Source: Elusimicrobiota bacterium (GTDB taxonomy: Bacteria; Elusimicrobiota; Elusimicrobia; UBA1565; UBA9628). From it: a stretch of 64,000 nt of DNA. Shown here one piece after another: positions 8,160-16,360 of this stretch (position 1 is its first letter; each line of letters begins with the position of its first letter). The position numbers were made by a program, and so were the translations under genes. The notes beneath the pieces are model-generated. The model was not told the origin of the DNA. It made no database searches and saw nothing but the letters and a program-made list of their open reading frames with translations. Location: assembly GCA_027451985.1 (NCBI GenBank), contig DAIDHS010000011.1, forward strand, positions 1 to 64,000, read 5' to 3'.

Positions 8160-8972
8160 ATGCCCGAGGAACGGATTCTTGAGTTTAAGCCCGCGCGGAT
8201 CAGCGAGCGTTTCCTCGCCTACATCCTGGACCTAATTCCCTTCCTGATCGGCTATGCGTTCTGCATCCGCCGATTCCGAAGTCTCCCCCACGGCCCGGGC
8301 TTGGGTGTGCGCTTGACGCTTCTGTTCCTTGGGGCCTATTTCATTTACGAGTTCTTTGGAAACCTCTTCGGTGCGACTATCGGCAAGTGGCTCATGGGAG
8401 TGCGCGTCATCGGAACAGACGGCCGCTCTTTGGGCTTGTTCCGCAGCTTGCTGAGGGCGGCGGGCTATTTCATCAGCACTCCCTTCTTCAACCTCGGCTT
8501 CATCGTCGCCTTATTCCATCCGGAGTCCCGCGCTCTGCATGATTTGCTGGCGGGGACGACGGTCGTGGAACTTAAGCCCAAAACTCCGGCGCAGGCGACA
8601 CTGGTCTTCACGGCCGCACTGGCGCTCGTTTCCCTGATCTATGGAGGCGCTCTCTACCTATCTTCCGTGGAGCCGACGCCGGCCGATGTCGTGGCCATGC
8701 GGCAAGCCCAAGAAGCTCTTGCGGTCCTGGGCCGAATAGAGGAGTCCTACAAGGCGAGCCACGGCGCCTACACGGCTTCGCTGATGGACTTGGCCCGCGC
8801 CAGCGGAAACGTCGGAACCTTTAGGGATTCCCTGCTCAGGATGTTCAATCCCGACGATTTTGTCATTGAAGCGGACGCGGAGCACTACCGTATTCAGGCA
8901 AGGCTGAAAGGACCCTGGGCCAAGCCCGTCGCCATTGAGGGGCCGGAGCAGCCGGCCCCGGCCTCACGCTAG
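8160..8972 (+). CDS. RDD family membrane protein with pilin-like C-terminal domain
   Basis: A 270-residue protein. The RDD domain covers about residues 10-140: RISERFLAYILDLIPFLIG contains the first R and D, GKWLMGVRVIGTDGRSLGLF is the central motif, and SRALHDLLAGTTVV carries the last D. A third or fourth transmembrane segment (LVFTAALALVSLIYGGALYL, about 147-167) leads to a roughly 95-residue soluble tail. The tail is MRQAQEALAVLGRIEESYKA, then HGAYTASLMDLARASG, which resembles the helix and 'G.Y..sl..L' part of type IV pilins and pseudopilins. RDD proteins are poorly characterised, and some have been proposed as transporters. The convergent murU-like gene shares the last 4 bases. Confidence 0.8.
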   Translation: MPEERILEFKPARISERFLAYILDLIPFLIGYAFCIRRFRSLPHGPGLGVRLTLLFLGAYFIYEFFGNLFGATIGKWLMGVRVIGTDGRSLGLFRSLLRAAGYFISTPFFNLGFIVALFHPESRALHDLLAGTTVVELKPKTPAQATLVFTAALALVSLIYGGALYLSSVEPTPADVVAMRQAQEALAVLGRIEESYKASHGAYTASLMDLARASGNVGTFRDSLLRMFNPDDFVIEADAEHYRIQARLKGPWAKPVAIEGPEQPAPASR

Positions 8973-9685
8973 TCCGCAGTTTGGGCGCTCTGGCGCGCCT
9001 GTTCCAGCTTCTCGGTCGTTCCCACGTCTTGCCAATAGGCGCCGTCGCATCGGAAACCGCGCAGGTCTCCCCCCTCGGCCGCGATGCGGACGTAGGCATC
9101 GCTTAAAGAAAAGGCTCCGGTTTCCGTCATCCGTTCCAAGAGCTCCGGAGAAACGACCGAAATGCCGCAGAAGGCCAAGGCCACGGAAGCTTTGTCCGCT
9201 GGCGTGGCCCCTGCCGCATTGGGCGCTCGGCCACGCAGGCGGCCATCAGGGCCGAAGAGAAGCCGCCGGGAACTTACCCTGTTTTGGACCGCGAGCGTGG
9301 CCAAGGCGCCGCTTTGCAAGTGGCTTTGATAGAGGACGTTTAAATCTATGTCGCTCACCACGTCCACATTGTGGACGAAAAAAGGCCGGCCTTCGCCTAT
9401 GAGCGGGGCGGCCTTCTTAAGCCCGCCGCCCGTATTAAGCAGAGTCTTCTCTCGGGAAATCCGGATATCGAACCCGAAATTCTTGTGCTGGCGAAGGAAG
9501 CGCTCGATGTCATCCGCCTTGTGAAAGACGTTGACCGCGAAGCCGTCGACTCCGGCCGCGGCGAGCCGCCGCAGGACGATTTCCAGAAGCGTCTTGCTTC
9601 CGATTGTGGCCAGAGCTTTAGGCGTTTTTTGAGTCAAGGGAGCCAGACGGGTCCCCAATCCCGCAGCGAGAACCACGGCTTTCAT
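8969..9685 (-). CDS. murU: MurU-like sugar-1-phosphate nucleotidyltransferase
   Basis: A 238-residue nucleotidyltransferase beginning MKAVVLAAGLGTRLAPLTQK, with the G-x-G-T-R-L-x-P-L-T signature and PKAL following. The metal and sugar site region is PFFVHNVDVVSDIDLNVLYQ, and the end includes GAYWQDVGTTEKLEQ. Length and motifs fit the short bacterial enzymes such as MurU (MurNAc-1-phosphate uridylyltransferase) rather than RmlA or GalU. It lies 15 bases after an AmgK-like kinase. The AmgK-MurU pair in Pseudomonas recycles cell-wall MurNAc or GlcNAc directly to UDP-MurNAc. Specificity here is inferred from that pairing. ADP- or GDP-sugar formation is an alternative. Confidence 0.75.
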   Translation of the reverse strand: MKAVVLAAGLGTRLAPLTQKTPKALATIGSKTLLEIVLRRLAAAGVDGFAVNVFHKADDIERFLRQHKNFGFDIRISREKTLLNTGGGLKKAAPLIGEGRPFFVHNVDVVSDIDLNVLYQSHLQSGALATLAVQNRVSSRRLLFGPDGRLRGRAPNAAGATPADKASVALAFCGISVVSPELLERMTETGAFSLSDAYVRIAAEGGDLRGFRCDGAYWQDVGTTEKLEQARQSAQTAD

Positions 9686-9700
9686 GCCGGGATGCCCGCG

Positions 9701-11113
9701 CTACGCCTCGCCGCGGTGGGAGATTTCCACGGCGATGTCTCCCCGCCGGCGCAGGAACTCGGCCATGGTTTCGGCGCAGTAAACCGAGCGATGGCGGCCG
9801 CCGGTGCAGCCGAAGGCGACGAACAAGTCCGTGAAATTGCGGCTTTTATAGTTGTCGATGGCCCCGCTTAGGAGGGCTTTAGCATGGGAAAGAAACTTTC
9901 GCACGGCCGGCTCTTTCTTGAGGAATTCAGCGACGGGGGCGTCTTGTCCCGTCATCTTGGCGTAGCGCGGGAGCCTGCCCGGGTTTGGCAGCGCGCGGCA
10001 GTCGAACACGAAGCCGCCGCCGTGGCCGTGCTCGTCCGCGGGGACGCCGCCGCGGTAGGAAAAGCTTTGGATGCGAACCGTCAGGCCCAGGCGCGCCTCG
10101 CCGAATTGCCGCAGCCGTGAGGAGGCGACGAGCGTCTTAAAGACGCTAAGCAGTTCGGGGCAGTCGACCGGCAGAATCGTGGTGCGCAGAAGGCGTTCGA
10201 TGTTGCGGATGGCGTAGGGAATGCTCTGGAGGAAGTGAGGCTTTCTTTGGTGGAAGCCGCGCAAGCCATAGGCGCCCATGGCCTGCATGATACGGATGTA
10301 GACGTAGCCGGGGTAATAGCGCAGGAAGCTTTCCTCGCTGATACGGGCCGTTTTGCGGATTTCGTGGACATAGCGCAGCAAGAGCTCGTCGCGGAGCTCG
10401 TGCGGCAGATCGGCTTTCGCGTCATAGAGAAGCGAGGCGATGTCGTACTGAAGCGCACCCTTGCGGCCGCCTTGATAGTCGATGAAATAAGTTGAATCAT
10501 TTTTGACCATGATGTTGCGCGACTGGAAGTCCCGGTAGAGAAAAAAGCGCCGGTCCGCTCCCATGAGATATTGGATGAAGCGCCGGAAATCGTTTTCCAG
10601 GGCTTGCTCGTGAAAAGGAATCTGGGCCAAAGTTAGGAAGTAGTACTTGAAGTAATTGAGGTCCCAAAGCATGGACTGCGCGTCGAAGCTGGCGCGAGGG
10701 TAGCATAGGGAGTAATTCAAGGTTTTTCCCGCCCGAATTTGAAAGAGAGGCAGGAATTTCACTGCTTGGCGGTAGAGCCGCAGAATACTTTCGGGAATTG
10801 GCGCGCCCTCGGGCTTGGCCGAGAGAAGCGAGAATAGGGTGACGTTGCCGAGGTCCTCTTCCAGGTAGGCGCCTCCTTTGGAACTTTCCGCGTAGATTTC
10901 GGGGACGGGCAGTTTTTTTCGTCGAAAATGGCGGGTGAATCCGATGAAAGCCCGGTTCTCCTTGGTATCTTCATTAACGACGCCGATGGCAGACTTGGCT
11001 CCTCTCTTAAGTCGGAAAATCTTGCGGTCGGAGCCGTCCCCTTTGAGCATGGCGACGTCACGGGCGGGAACCCCGAACTTTTCCTGGAACAAATCCTTGA
11101 GAATATTTTCCAT
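9701..11113 (-). CDS. fusion of AmgK-like sugar kinase and RapZ C-terminal domain
   Basis: A 470-residue two-domain protein. Residues 1 to about 330 are an aminoglycoside-phosphotransferase-fold kinase. The nucleotide-loop region is MLKGDGSDRKIFRL, the catalytic loop is FFLYRDFQSRNIMVKNDSTY, and the metal-binding aspartate is in FIDYQGGRKGALQYDIASLL, as in AmgK (MurNAc/GlcNAc anomeric kinase). Residues from about 350 match the C-terminal half of RapZ: FVFDCRALPNPGRLPRY, then MTGQDAPVAEFL, then VAFGCTGGRHRSVYCAETMA. In RapZ this half binds glucosamine-6-phosphate and RNA partners. The RapZ N-terminal P-loop domain is absent. The fusion suggests an amino-sugar-sensing or amino-sugar-binding module attached to a cell-wall recycling kinase. 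It is paired with the downstream murU-like gene. Confidence 0.85.
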   Translation of the reverse strand: MENILKDLFQEKFGVPARDVAMLKGDGSDRKIFRLKRGAKSAIGVVNEDTKENRAFIGFTRHFRRKKLPVPEIYAESSKGGAYLEEDLGNVTLFSLLSAKPEGAPIPESILRLYRQAVKFLPLFQIRAGKTLNYSLCYPRASFDAQSMLWDLNYFKYYFLTLAQIPFHEQALENDFRRFIQYLMGADRRFFLYRDFQSRNIMVKNDSTYFIDYQGGRKGALQYDIASLLYDAKADLPHELRDELLLRYVHEIRKTARISEESFLRYYPGYVYIRIMQAMGAYGLRGFHQRKPHFLQSIPYAIRNIERLLRTTILPVDCPELLSVFKTLVASSRLRQFGEARLGLTVRIQSFSYRGGVPADEHGHGGGFVFDCRALPNPGRLPRYAKMTGQDAPVAEFLKKEPAVRKFLSHAKALLSGAIDNYKSRNFTDLFVAFGCTGGRHRSVYCAETMAEFLRRRGDIAVEISHRGEA

Positions 11114-11114
11114 T

Positions 11115-12734
11115 CTATTTCACCGCTTTTTGCCCGGGGAATTCCGCCAGTTCATAGGGGCCGAAAGACTCGAAAGACGCGCGGCCGGGCTTGACGAGGC
11201 TTTTAACGAATTTTATTTGAGAGTTTTTGAAGACCAGGAAAACGCGGCGGCCGGGAAGCGGGAAACGGGAGATGTCTTCAATGTAGCCGAAACGCCCGGC
11301 GTTGGCCGGATTTTTCTTGGCATAGGCGAGTTCCCCCGTCCAATTGAAAATCCGGTCGACCCAGTGGCCGGTATAAAAAGGAAGCCCATGGAAGTAGGTA
11401 TCGTAGACGTCGATTTGATCGCCGGGCTTGTATTCACGCGTGATGACCGCGGCGACGTCCTTAACGCTGAGAAAGGAGGCCGCCACATTCATCGTCCCCA
11501 AGGCCAGCCCCCAGGCCAAAAGCCCTCCGGCTCCCAGGCTCACGGCGGCCGGGAGCCCAATGCCGAAGGCCAGCAGGGAGGCGCCTGCCGCCGCAATCGT
11601 CGCATCGCCTAAGATTTGTGCCAAGAGGCTGAACTGCGCCTCGAATCCGCGGGCGGCGGGGATGAAAAATGAGGCCGCCAGCGCCGCCAGCAGCAACGCG
11701 CCCAGCCCGGAAGAGACGCGCTTAGTCCAAACCGGTAGAGGCTTTTCCGTCGCCGCAGCTCCCAGCAAAGCCAAGGTTGGAAACACGGGCAGGGCGTAGG
11801 TCGCGAGCTTGGAGTGCGAGATGGAGAAAAAAATGACAATCATCGCGACCCAGATCCAGAGCGCCGCCTCTTTCGGGCTGCTTTTCAGTGCGCGCCAACT
11901 TTTTGGAACGGCGGCCAGCACGGCTGGCGTTACGGGCAAAAGAGTGGCGGGTATGACCCAGAAGAAGAAAAACCAGGGCTGGTCGCGCTCATATTTCATG
12001 GTCAGGAAGCGCTTGAAATGTTGGTCGACAAAAAAGAAATGGAAAAAGCCCGGGTGCTGCTTTTCCATGAGAACGAACCAAGGGGCGACGATCAAGACAA
12101 AAAGCGCGATGCCCAGCGGCCGGAAAAAGACCAGCATTTTCCGCCAGGTTTCGGGATAGATCAGCGCCATGAAGAACACCCATCCCGCCGGAAAGACCAA
12201 GGCGATGAGGCCCTTGCTTAAAAACGCGAGTCCTGCGAAGGCCCATGCGGCCGGCGCGGCCCAGCGTGCGTCCTTCGGATGCAGGAGCGCGCGCAGAATC
12301 ATCGCCACCGAGCCGAACATGAAGACGGAAAGGGCCATGTCCAGCGTCATGTAGTGAGAGAGGAAAAAGTATAGAGCCGAGGCGTTTAGGAAAATAGCGG
12401 CCGTCATGCCGGTCCGCGGAGAGAACAGCCAACTCCCCAGCCAGTAAGTCAGCAAAAACCCCAAAAGAGCCAGCAGGGCCAGAGGTAAGCGGGCTGCGGC
12501 TTCGCTCACGCCAAAAACCTCGTAGGATGTCGCGGCGAGCCAGTACCACATCGGCGGCTTCTCCACGTAATCCATGTTGTCCAAATGGGGCGTGACCCAA
12601 TCATGAAGAACCAGCATCTCGCGCGGCACTTCCGCGTAGCGCGCATCGTCAACCTCGATGAGCGGGGTGCCTAGGCGCCAAAACGGGGCGGTCAATGCCG
12701 CAAAGAATAGGAAGGTGAGCCAGCGGGGTTTCAA
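11115..12734 (-). CDS. ArnT-like family 39/83 glycosyltransferase
   Basis: A 539-residue polytopic membrane protein with about 12 hydrophobic segments. The first periplasmic loop carries the ArnT/PMT-type acidic motif (IEVDDARYAEVPREMLVLHD) and YVEKPPMWYWLAATSYEVFG, which closely follow the ArnT pattern 'DEtRYAEisREM...EKP..YW'. Such enzymes use polyprenyl-phosphate sugars to glycosylate lipid A, proteins or other envelope acceptors. The soluble C-terminal region (GDQIDVYDTYFHGLPFYTGH) is periplasmic. The stop lies one base before the kinase gene, and the start overlaps the dehydrogenase gene by 4. Donor and acceptor cannot be read from sequence. Confidence 0.85.
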   Translation of the reverse strand: MKPRWLTFLFFAALTAPFWRLGTPLIEVDDARYAEVPREMLVLHDWVTPHLDNMDYVEKPPMWYWLAATSYEVFGVSEAAARLPLALLALLGFLLTYWLGSWLFSPRTGMTAAIFLNASALYFFLSHYMTLDMALSVFMFGSVAMILRALLHPKDARWAAPAAWAFAGLAFLSKGLIALVFPAGWVFFMALIYPETWRKMLVFFRPLGIALFVLIVAPWFVLMEKQHPGFFHFFFVDQHFKRFLTMKYERDQPWFFFFWVIPATLLPVTPAVLAAVPKSWRALKSSPKEAALWIWVAMIVIFFSISHSKLATYALPVFPTLALLGAAATEKPLPVWTKRVSSGLGALLLAALAASFFIPAARGFEAQFSLLAQILGDATIAAAGASLLAFGIGLPAAVSLGAGGLLAWGLALGTMNVAASFLSVKDVAAVITREYKPGDQIDVYDTYFHGLPFYTGHWVDRIFNWTGELAYAKKNPANAGRFGYIEDISRFPLPGRRVFLVFKNSQIKFVKSLVKPGRASFESFGPYELAEFPGQKAVK

Positions 12735-13762
12735 GGGATAAGGACAACCTTCCCAAACTGGTTTTTGCCGGAGAGGTACTCATGGGCGGCGCGGGCTTGG
12801 TCGAGCGGGAACGTTTTGCCTACGACCGGTTTGATGCGGCCTTCGGCCGCTAGTTTGGCGACGAGGCGCATCTCGGACTGTGTGCCCATCATGGAGCCCT
12901 GGATTCTAAGCTCGCGGCTGAACACGTAGCGGAAATCCACGGTGATTTCTGGGCCCGTGGTGGCGCCGCAAATGACGAGACGTCCTCCGGACTTTAGGCT
13001 CTTGAGCGCGGCATCGAAGACGGCTTGTCCAACGTGCTCGAAGACGATGTCCGCCATGGCCCCGTCCGTGGCACGCCGGGTTTCCTTGACGAGATCCTGC
13101 TTGGGGAGAAGAATCGCTTCATCCGCTCCGAGGGCCTTGGCTTTTTCCAGCTTGGCTTCCGATGTGGAGGCGGCCAGCACGCGGGCTCCGCAGAGTTTGG
13201 CGATCTGGATAGCGGCCACGCCCACGCCGCTGCCTGCGCCAAGGACCAAGACGCACTGCCCAGGCCCGCAACCGCCGTGCGTCATCAGCATATGCCATGC
13301 GGTCAGAAAGGTCAGCGGATAGGCGGCCGCTTCCGTGAAACTCATCGAGTCGGGAATGGGGAGCAGATAGTCTTCCGGCACGGCCAGGTACTCCGCGTAG
13401 CCTCCGGGCCCCCCGTGCGCTCCGATGACCCCGTAGCGACGGCAATGGTTGTCGCGTCCCGAGAGGCACTCTGCGCAACGACGGCAGGAACGGCCCGGGC
13501 TGACCGCGAACCTCTGTCCGACTTTGGCGGTGGAGACTCCTTCCCCCAACGCTGCGACTTCTCCCGCTACGTCGCAGCCAAGAATGTGCGGGAGCTGGAT
13601 GTGGTAAGAAGGGATTCCGCCCCGAACCCAGATGTCCAGATGGTTTAAAGCGCAGGCCTTGACCTTGAGCAGAACCTCGCCGGGACCGGGAACCGGATCC
13701 GGCGCTTCTCCCCTCTCAAGAACCTCGGGTCCTCCGAAGCGTTTGATCAAGATCGCGCGCAT
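12731..13762 (-). CDS. zinc-binding medium-chain dehydrogenase/reductase
   Basis: A 343-residue MDR-superfamily NAD(P)-dependent oxidoreductase. The structural-zinc loop is present (CRRCAECLSGRDNHCRRYG). The catalytic-zinc positions are altered: ACALNHLDIWVRGG and ILGCDVAGEV stand where zinc ADHs have CxxCxxD and GHE. This places it nearer quinone-oxidoreductase-type MDR proteins that keep the structural zinc. The Rossmann motif is VLVLGAGSGVGVAAIQIAKL. The substrate is unknown. Its 3' end overlaps the ArnT-like gene by 4 nt, so the two are coupled. Confidence 0.85.
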   Translation of the reverse strand: MRAILIKRFGGPEVLERGEAPDPVPGPGEVLLKVKACALNHLDIWVRGGIPSYHIQLPHILGCDVAGEVAALGEGVSTAKVGQRFAVSPGRSCRRCAECLSGRDNHCRRYGVIGAHGGPGGYAEYLAVPEDYLLPIPDSMSFTEAAAYPLTFLTAWHMLMTHGGCGPGQCVLVLGAGSGVGVAAIQIAKLCGARVLAASTSEAKLEKAKALGADEAILLPKQDLVKETRRATDGAMADIVFEHVGQAVFDAALKSLKSGGRLVICGATTGPEITVDFRYVFSRELRIQGSMMGTQSEMRLVAKLAAEGRIKPVVGKTFPLDQARAAHEYLSGKNQFGKVVLIP

Positions 13763-13799
13763 GGCGATCTGAGTTTACCAAAAACGCGGCGGGGATGGG

Positions 13800-15380
13800 T
13801 CAGGGCTTGCCGAGCATGTTCCGGAACGTGTTGTTGAGCATGGCAAGCATCTCGTCCTTCTCGCGCAGGGCGGCCATGAGCTTCTCCTTTTCCCGGTCCC
13901 AAGCGGCGTAGCGGGTCTGGAGTTCGTCCTTCTCCTTGAGAGCGCGGGTGAGTTGCTCGCTGCTTGCGGCAATCTGATTGCGCAGTTGCCCCATGGCCAT
14001 TTCATGGGTGAGTGTGCGTTCGGCGGCCTGGGCCAGGCGCTTTTCCACGTCCTCCACCCGTCGTTCGGCGTCCTGCTGGATTTGCCGGCTTTTCGCTGCT
14101 TGCTCGCGGCCTTTGGCGAGTTCCGAGAGAAGCGTCTTGGACATTTCGTCCTTTTGCGCGGCCAACGCGGCGTAGAGTCCTTCCTTGTCCTTGACGGATT
14201 TCTCCGCGGCTTCCAAGCGGATGGCTAGCCGGGCGTTTTCAGATTCCAGATCGGAGAGTCTCGTGCGCAGGGAATCCTGCGCGCGGCGTTCCTCATCCAA
14301 CTTTTGGTGCAGAATCATGATTTTACCGGCTAAATCCTCTTCCGAGGCTCGGCGATCCTGAGAGATCCGCGATAGGTTTTGTGATTTCTCTTTCAGCGCG
14401 TCCAGAAGTTTTAATTTCTCCTCTTCTAAGTTTCTGATGATCTCATCGCGGCTGGCGGGTGACGCGGATATGGTCTTGGAAATTTTGTCGGCGGATTCCT
14501 TGACTTGTTCCAACGCGACGGCATTGGAACGCTGGGCTTCCAGGATTTTCTGCTCCATGGCCGCAAGCCTGCTTTCGATGTCGGCTTGGCGGCGCAAGCT
14601 TTCTTCCAGGTGCTCCTGGCGGACGGCGTGGTTTTGCTCCTCCCAGGTTCTTGAGAGAGCCGCGCGCTCGTGCGCTAATTCCCCGAGGCGTTCGCGCTGG
14701 CGCTCCATCTCCAGCTGCATGACCCGCTCCCACGCGGAAATCCGATCGTTGAGTCCAGCGGCGATGCGGCCGAGTTCCTTGGCGGACTCTTCCTCTCTGC
14801 GCCGCATTTGCTCTGGAATCCCCTCAAGAGCCTTTCGACTTTCTTCCCGCCACGCCTCGATGCCGTCCTTAAGTCGATCAATCTCCGAACTGAGGGTCAA
14901 GAGCATTTTTCCGAATTCGTCCGGAACCGGGGCGGGGTTTGACGCGGGAACTATTTTGGAAGAGCCTGCGTTGGCCGCGAATGATTCGCGAATAACGCTC
15001 AGCAGGGATTGGTGCACTTCATCAAGACGCCGCTCCAGTGCGTCAACGCGGCCCTGATCGTGGGATTTCTGCTCTTGCGCTTCCCGCTCGGCCTTCTCGC
15101 GCTTGAGCTGATCCGTGACGTTTTTAAGATAAGACTCCACCTCCGTCTTGACGGCCTGCTGGCGTTTGAAAATTTGCTCCGCGGCGAAAGCCCTCTGGTG
15201 GGCGGCGGCCAAGTCTTTTTCCATTTTCTGAAGGCGCTTGCGCAGGTAGAAGTCGCCGACGCCGCCCGCAGCCGGCGAGGAGGGCTTCTTGGGAGGCGCC
15301 GAGGCTCCGGCCTGCGTCGGAGGCACGGGAGGCAGGGATTTGGGTGGCTCGGGTGGGACGGGCTTGGAATCCATCGTCAT
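13800..15380 (-). CDS. long coiled-coil protein
   Basis: A 526-residue protein with no recognised enzymatic domain. Residues 1-42 are Pro/Ala/Ser-rich (PPEPPKSLPPVPPTQAGASA). From about residue 45 to 515 it is almost continuous charged alpha-helix with heptad character (KRLQKMEKDLAAAHQRAFAA; RLSDLESENARLAIRLEAAE). There is no signal peptide or membrane segment, so it is probably cytoplasmic. It overlaps the 3' end of PorV-like barrel gene 1 by 4 nt and is probably translated from the same mRNA. A scaffolding role is possible but unproven. Confidence 0.7.
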   Translation of the reverse strand: MTMDSKPVPPEPPKSLPPVPPTQAGASAPPKKPSSPAAGGVGDFYLRKRLQKMEKDLAAAHQRAFAAEQIFKRQQAVKTEVESYLKNVTDQLKREKAEREAQEQKSHDQGRVDALERRLDEVHQSLLSVIRESFAANAGSSKIVPASNPAPVPDEFGKMLLTLSSEIDRLKDGIEAWREESRKALEGIPEQMRRREEESAKELGRIAAGLNDRISAWERVMQLEMERQRERLGELAHERAALSRTWEEQNHAVRQEHLEESLRRQADIESRLAAMEQKILEAQRSNAVALEQVKESADKISKTISASPASRDEIIRNLEEEKLKLLDALKEKSQNLSRISQDRRASEEDLAGKIMILHQKLDEERRAQDSLRTRLSDLESENARLAIRLEAAEKSVKDKEGLYAALAAQKDEMSKTLLSELAKGREQAAKSRQIQQDAERRVEDVEKRLAQAAERTLTHEMAMGQLRNQIAASSEQLTRALKEKDELQTRYAAWDREKEKLMAALREKDEMLAMLNNTFRNMLGKP

Positions 15381-16360
15381 CTCTCCTCGTATCTCTGCGA
15401 CGCGAACGCAGGCAAATTATAGCTTAGCGAAACATTGTGAACTTCTCCCAGAACTCCCTGAGGTGCGAAGGCGTAGTCAAAACTGAAGTCTCCGATGGTC
15501 AGGCCCACTCCCGCGGTCAAACAGGACGCCAAGCCTAAGCTGGTGAAGTCCTGGGAGTTGAAACCTCCCCGCAGGGCCGCCTTCATGGAATCCGTGATGG
15601 GAATGGAGTACTCGACGCCCAGCGCCCCATAAGGAACGTTTCCCGACGGCAGGTCGGCTTCCATGGCCAGAATTAGGTTTTGAAAAGGGTAGGCGTCCGC
15701 GCCGAATTTAGCTACGAAAGGCAGCGTGTTGCGAATCTGATCAAATTTTTGCCCGCTGCCCATGTTCTGCGCATCGAATGAGAAGTCGTATGGGAAGGGG
15801 CCGTTGTAGAAATGGGAAAGGATGCCGATGTCCCCGCCGAAGCCGTTGGCGGAAGAGGAGGCGTAGTCCGAGTGGATCCAGTGGCCGGCCACGCCCATGG
15901 CCATGTCCATGTTGCTGGTCGACATGTCGTCGATGGTCTGGGCCCAGCCGAAATCGAGGACGTAATCGCGGGGATTGAAGGTCCCTTCGCTGTTCCCCGC
16001 CATGTCGGTCTGCGGAATGGAGCCGATATTCTGGTAGCGCAGCCCTCCGGCCAGGACCGAGGTGTCGTTGATCCGATCGGCGATCTGCGCGGTCTGGTAA
16101 TTGATGTTCGCAACATAATCGGTGTACATCATGGAGGCTGAAAAGCGGGGTACGCGAACCAGTCCCGCCGGGTTCCAATAGAGCGCCGTGGCGTCGTTGA
16201 CGGTCGCGCTGTAGGCGCCGCCCATGGCGATGCCGCGCGCGCCAATACCGGAGGTCAGGAACTGGGAGCCCGTCGTTCCGATGGCGGCCGAGGTGAAATC
16301 GCTGGCCCGGGCCGGCGCGGCAAGGAACGCCAGGGCGGCCAAGGCGGCGCAAAGCCTCAT
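15377..16360 (-). CDS. PorV/UPF0164-like outer-membrane barrel 1
   Basis: A 327-residue protein. The signal peptide MRLCAALAALAFLAAPARAS is followed by the family hallmark near the mature N-terminus (GARGIAMGGAYSATVNDATA, then YWNPAGL). The rest alternates like beta-strands and reaches a terminal motif FSFDYAFAPQGVLGEVHNVS-LSYNL. All three barrels in this window share this 'GAR..GMGGAF...NPAGL' start and 'G.LGe.h..Sl.Y' end. PorV of the type IX secretion system has this fold and handles cargo C-terminal domains. It is coupled (4-nt overlap) to the Kelch protein upstream. Eleven residues after the usual terminal strand (PAFASQRYEER) are unusual and run into the next gene's start. Confidence 0.82.
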   Translation of the reverse strand: MRLCAALAALAFLAAPARASDFTSAAIGTTGSQFLTSGIGARGIAMGGAYSATVNDATALYWNPAGLVRVPRFSASMMYTDYVANINYQTAQIADRINDTSVLAGGLRYQNIGSIPQTDMAGNSEGTFNPRDYVLDFGWAQTIDDMSTSNMDMAMGVAGHWIHSDYASSSANGFGGDIGILSHFYNGPFPYDFSFDAQNMGSGQKFDQIRNTLPFVAKFGADAYPFQNLILAMEADLPSGNVPYGALGVEYSIPITDSMKAALRGGFNSQDFTSLGLASCLTAGVGLTIGDFSFDYAFAPQGVLGEVHNVSLSYNLPAFASQRYEER

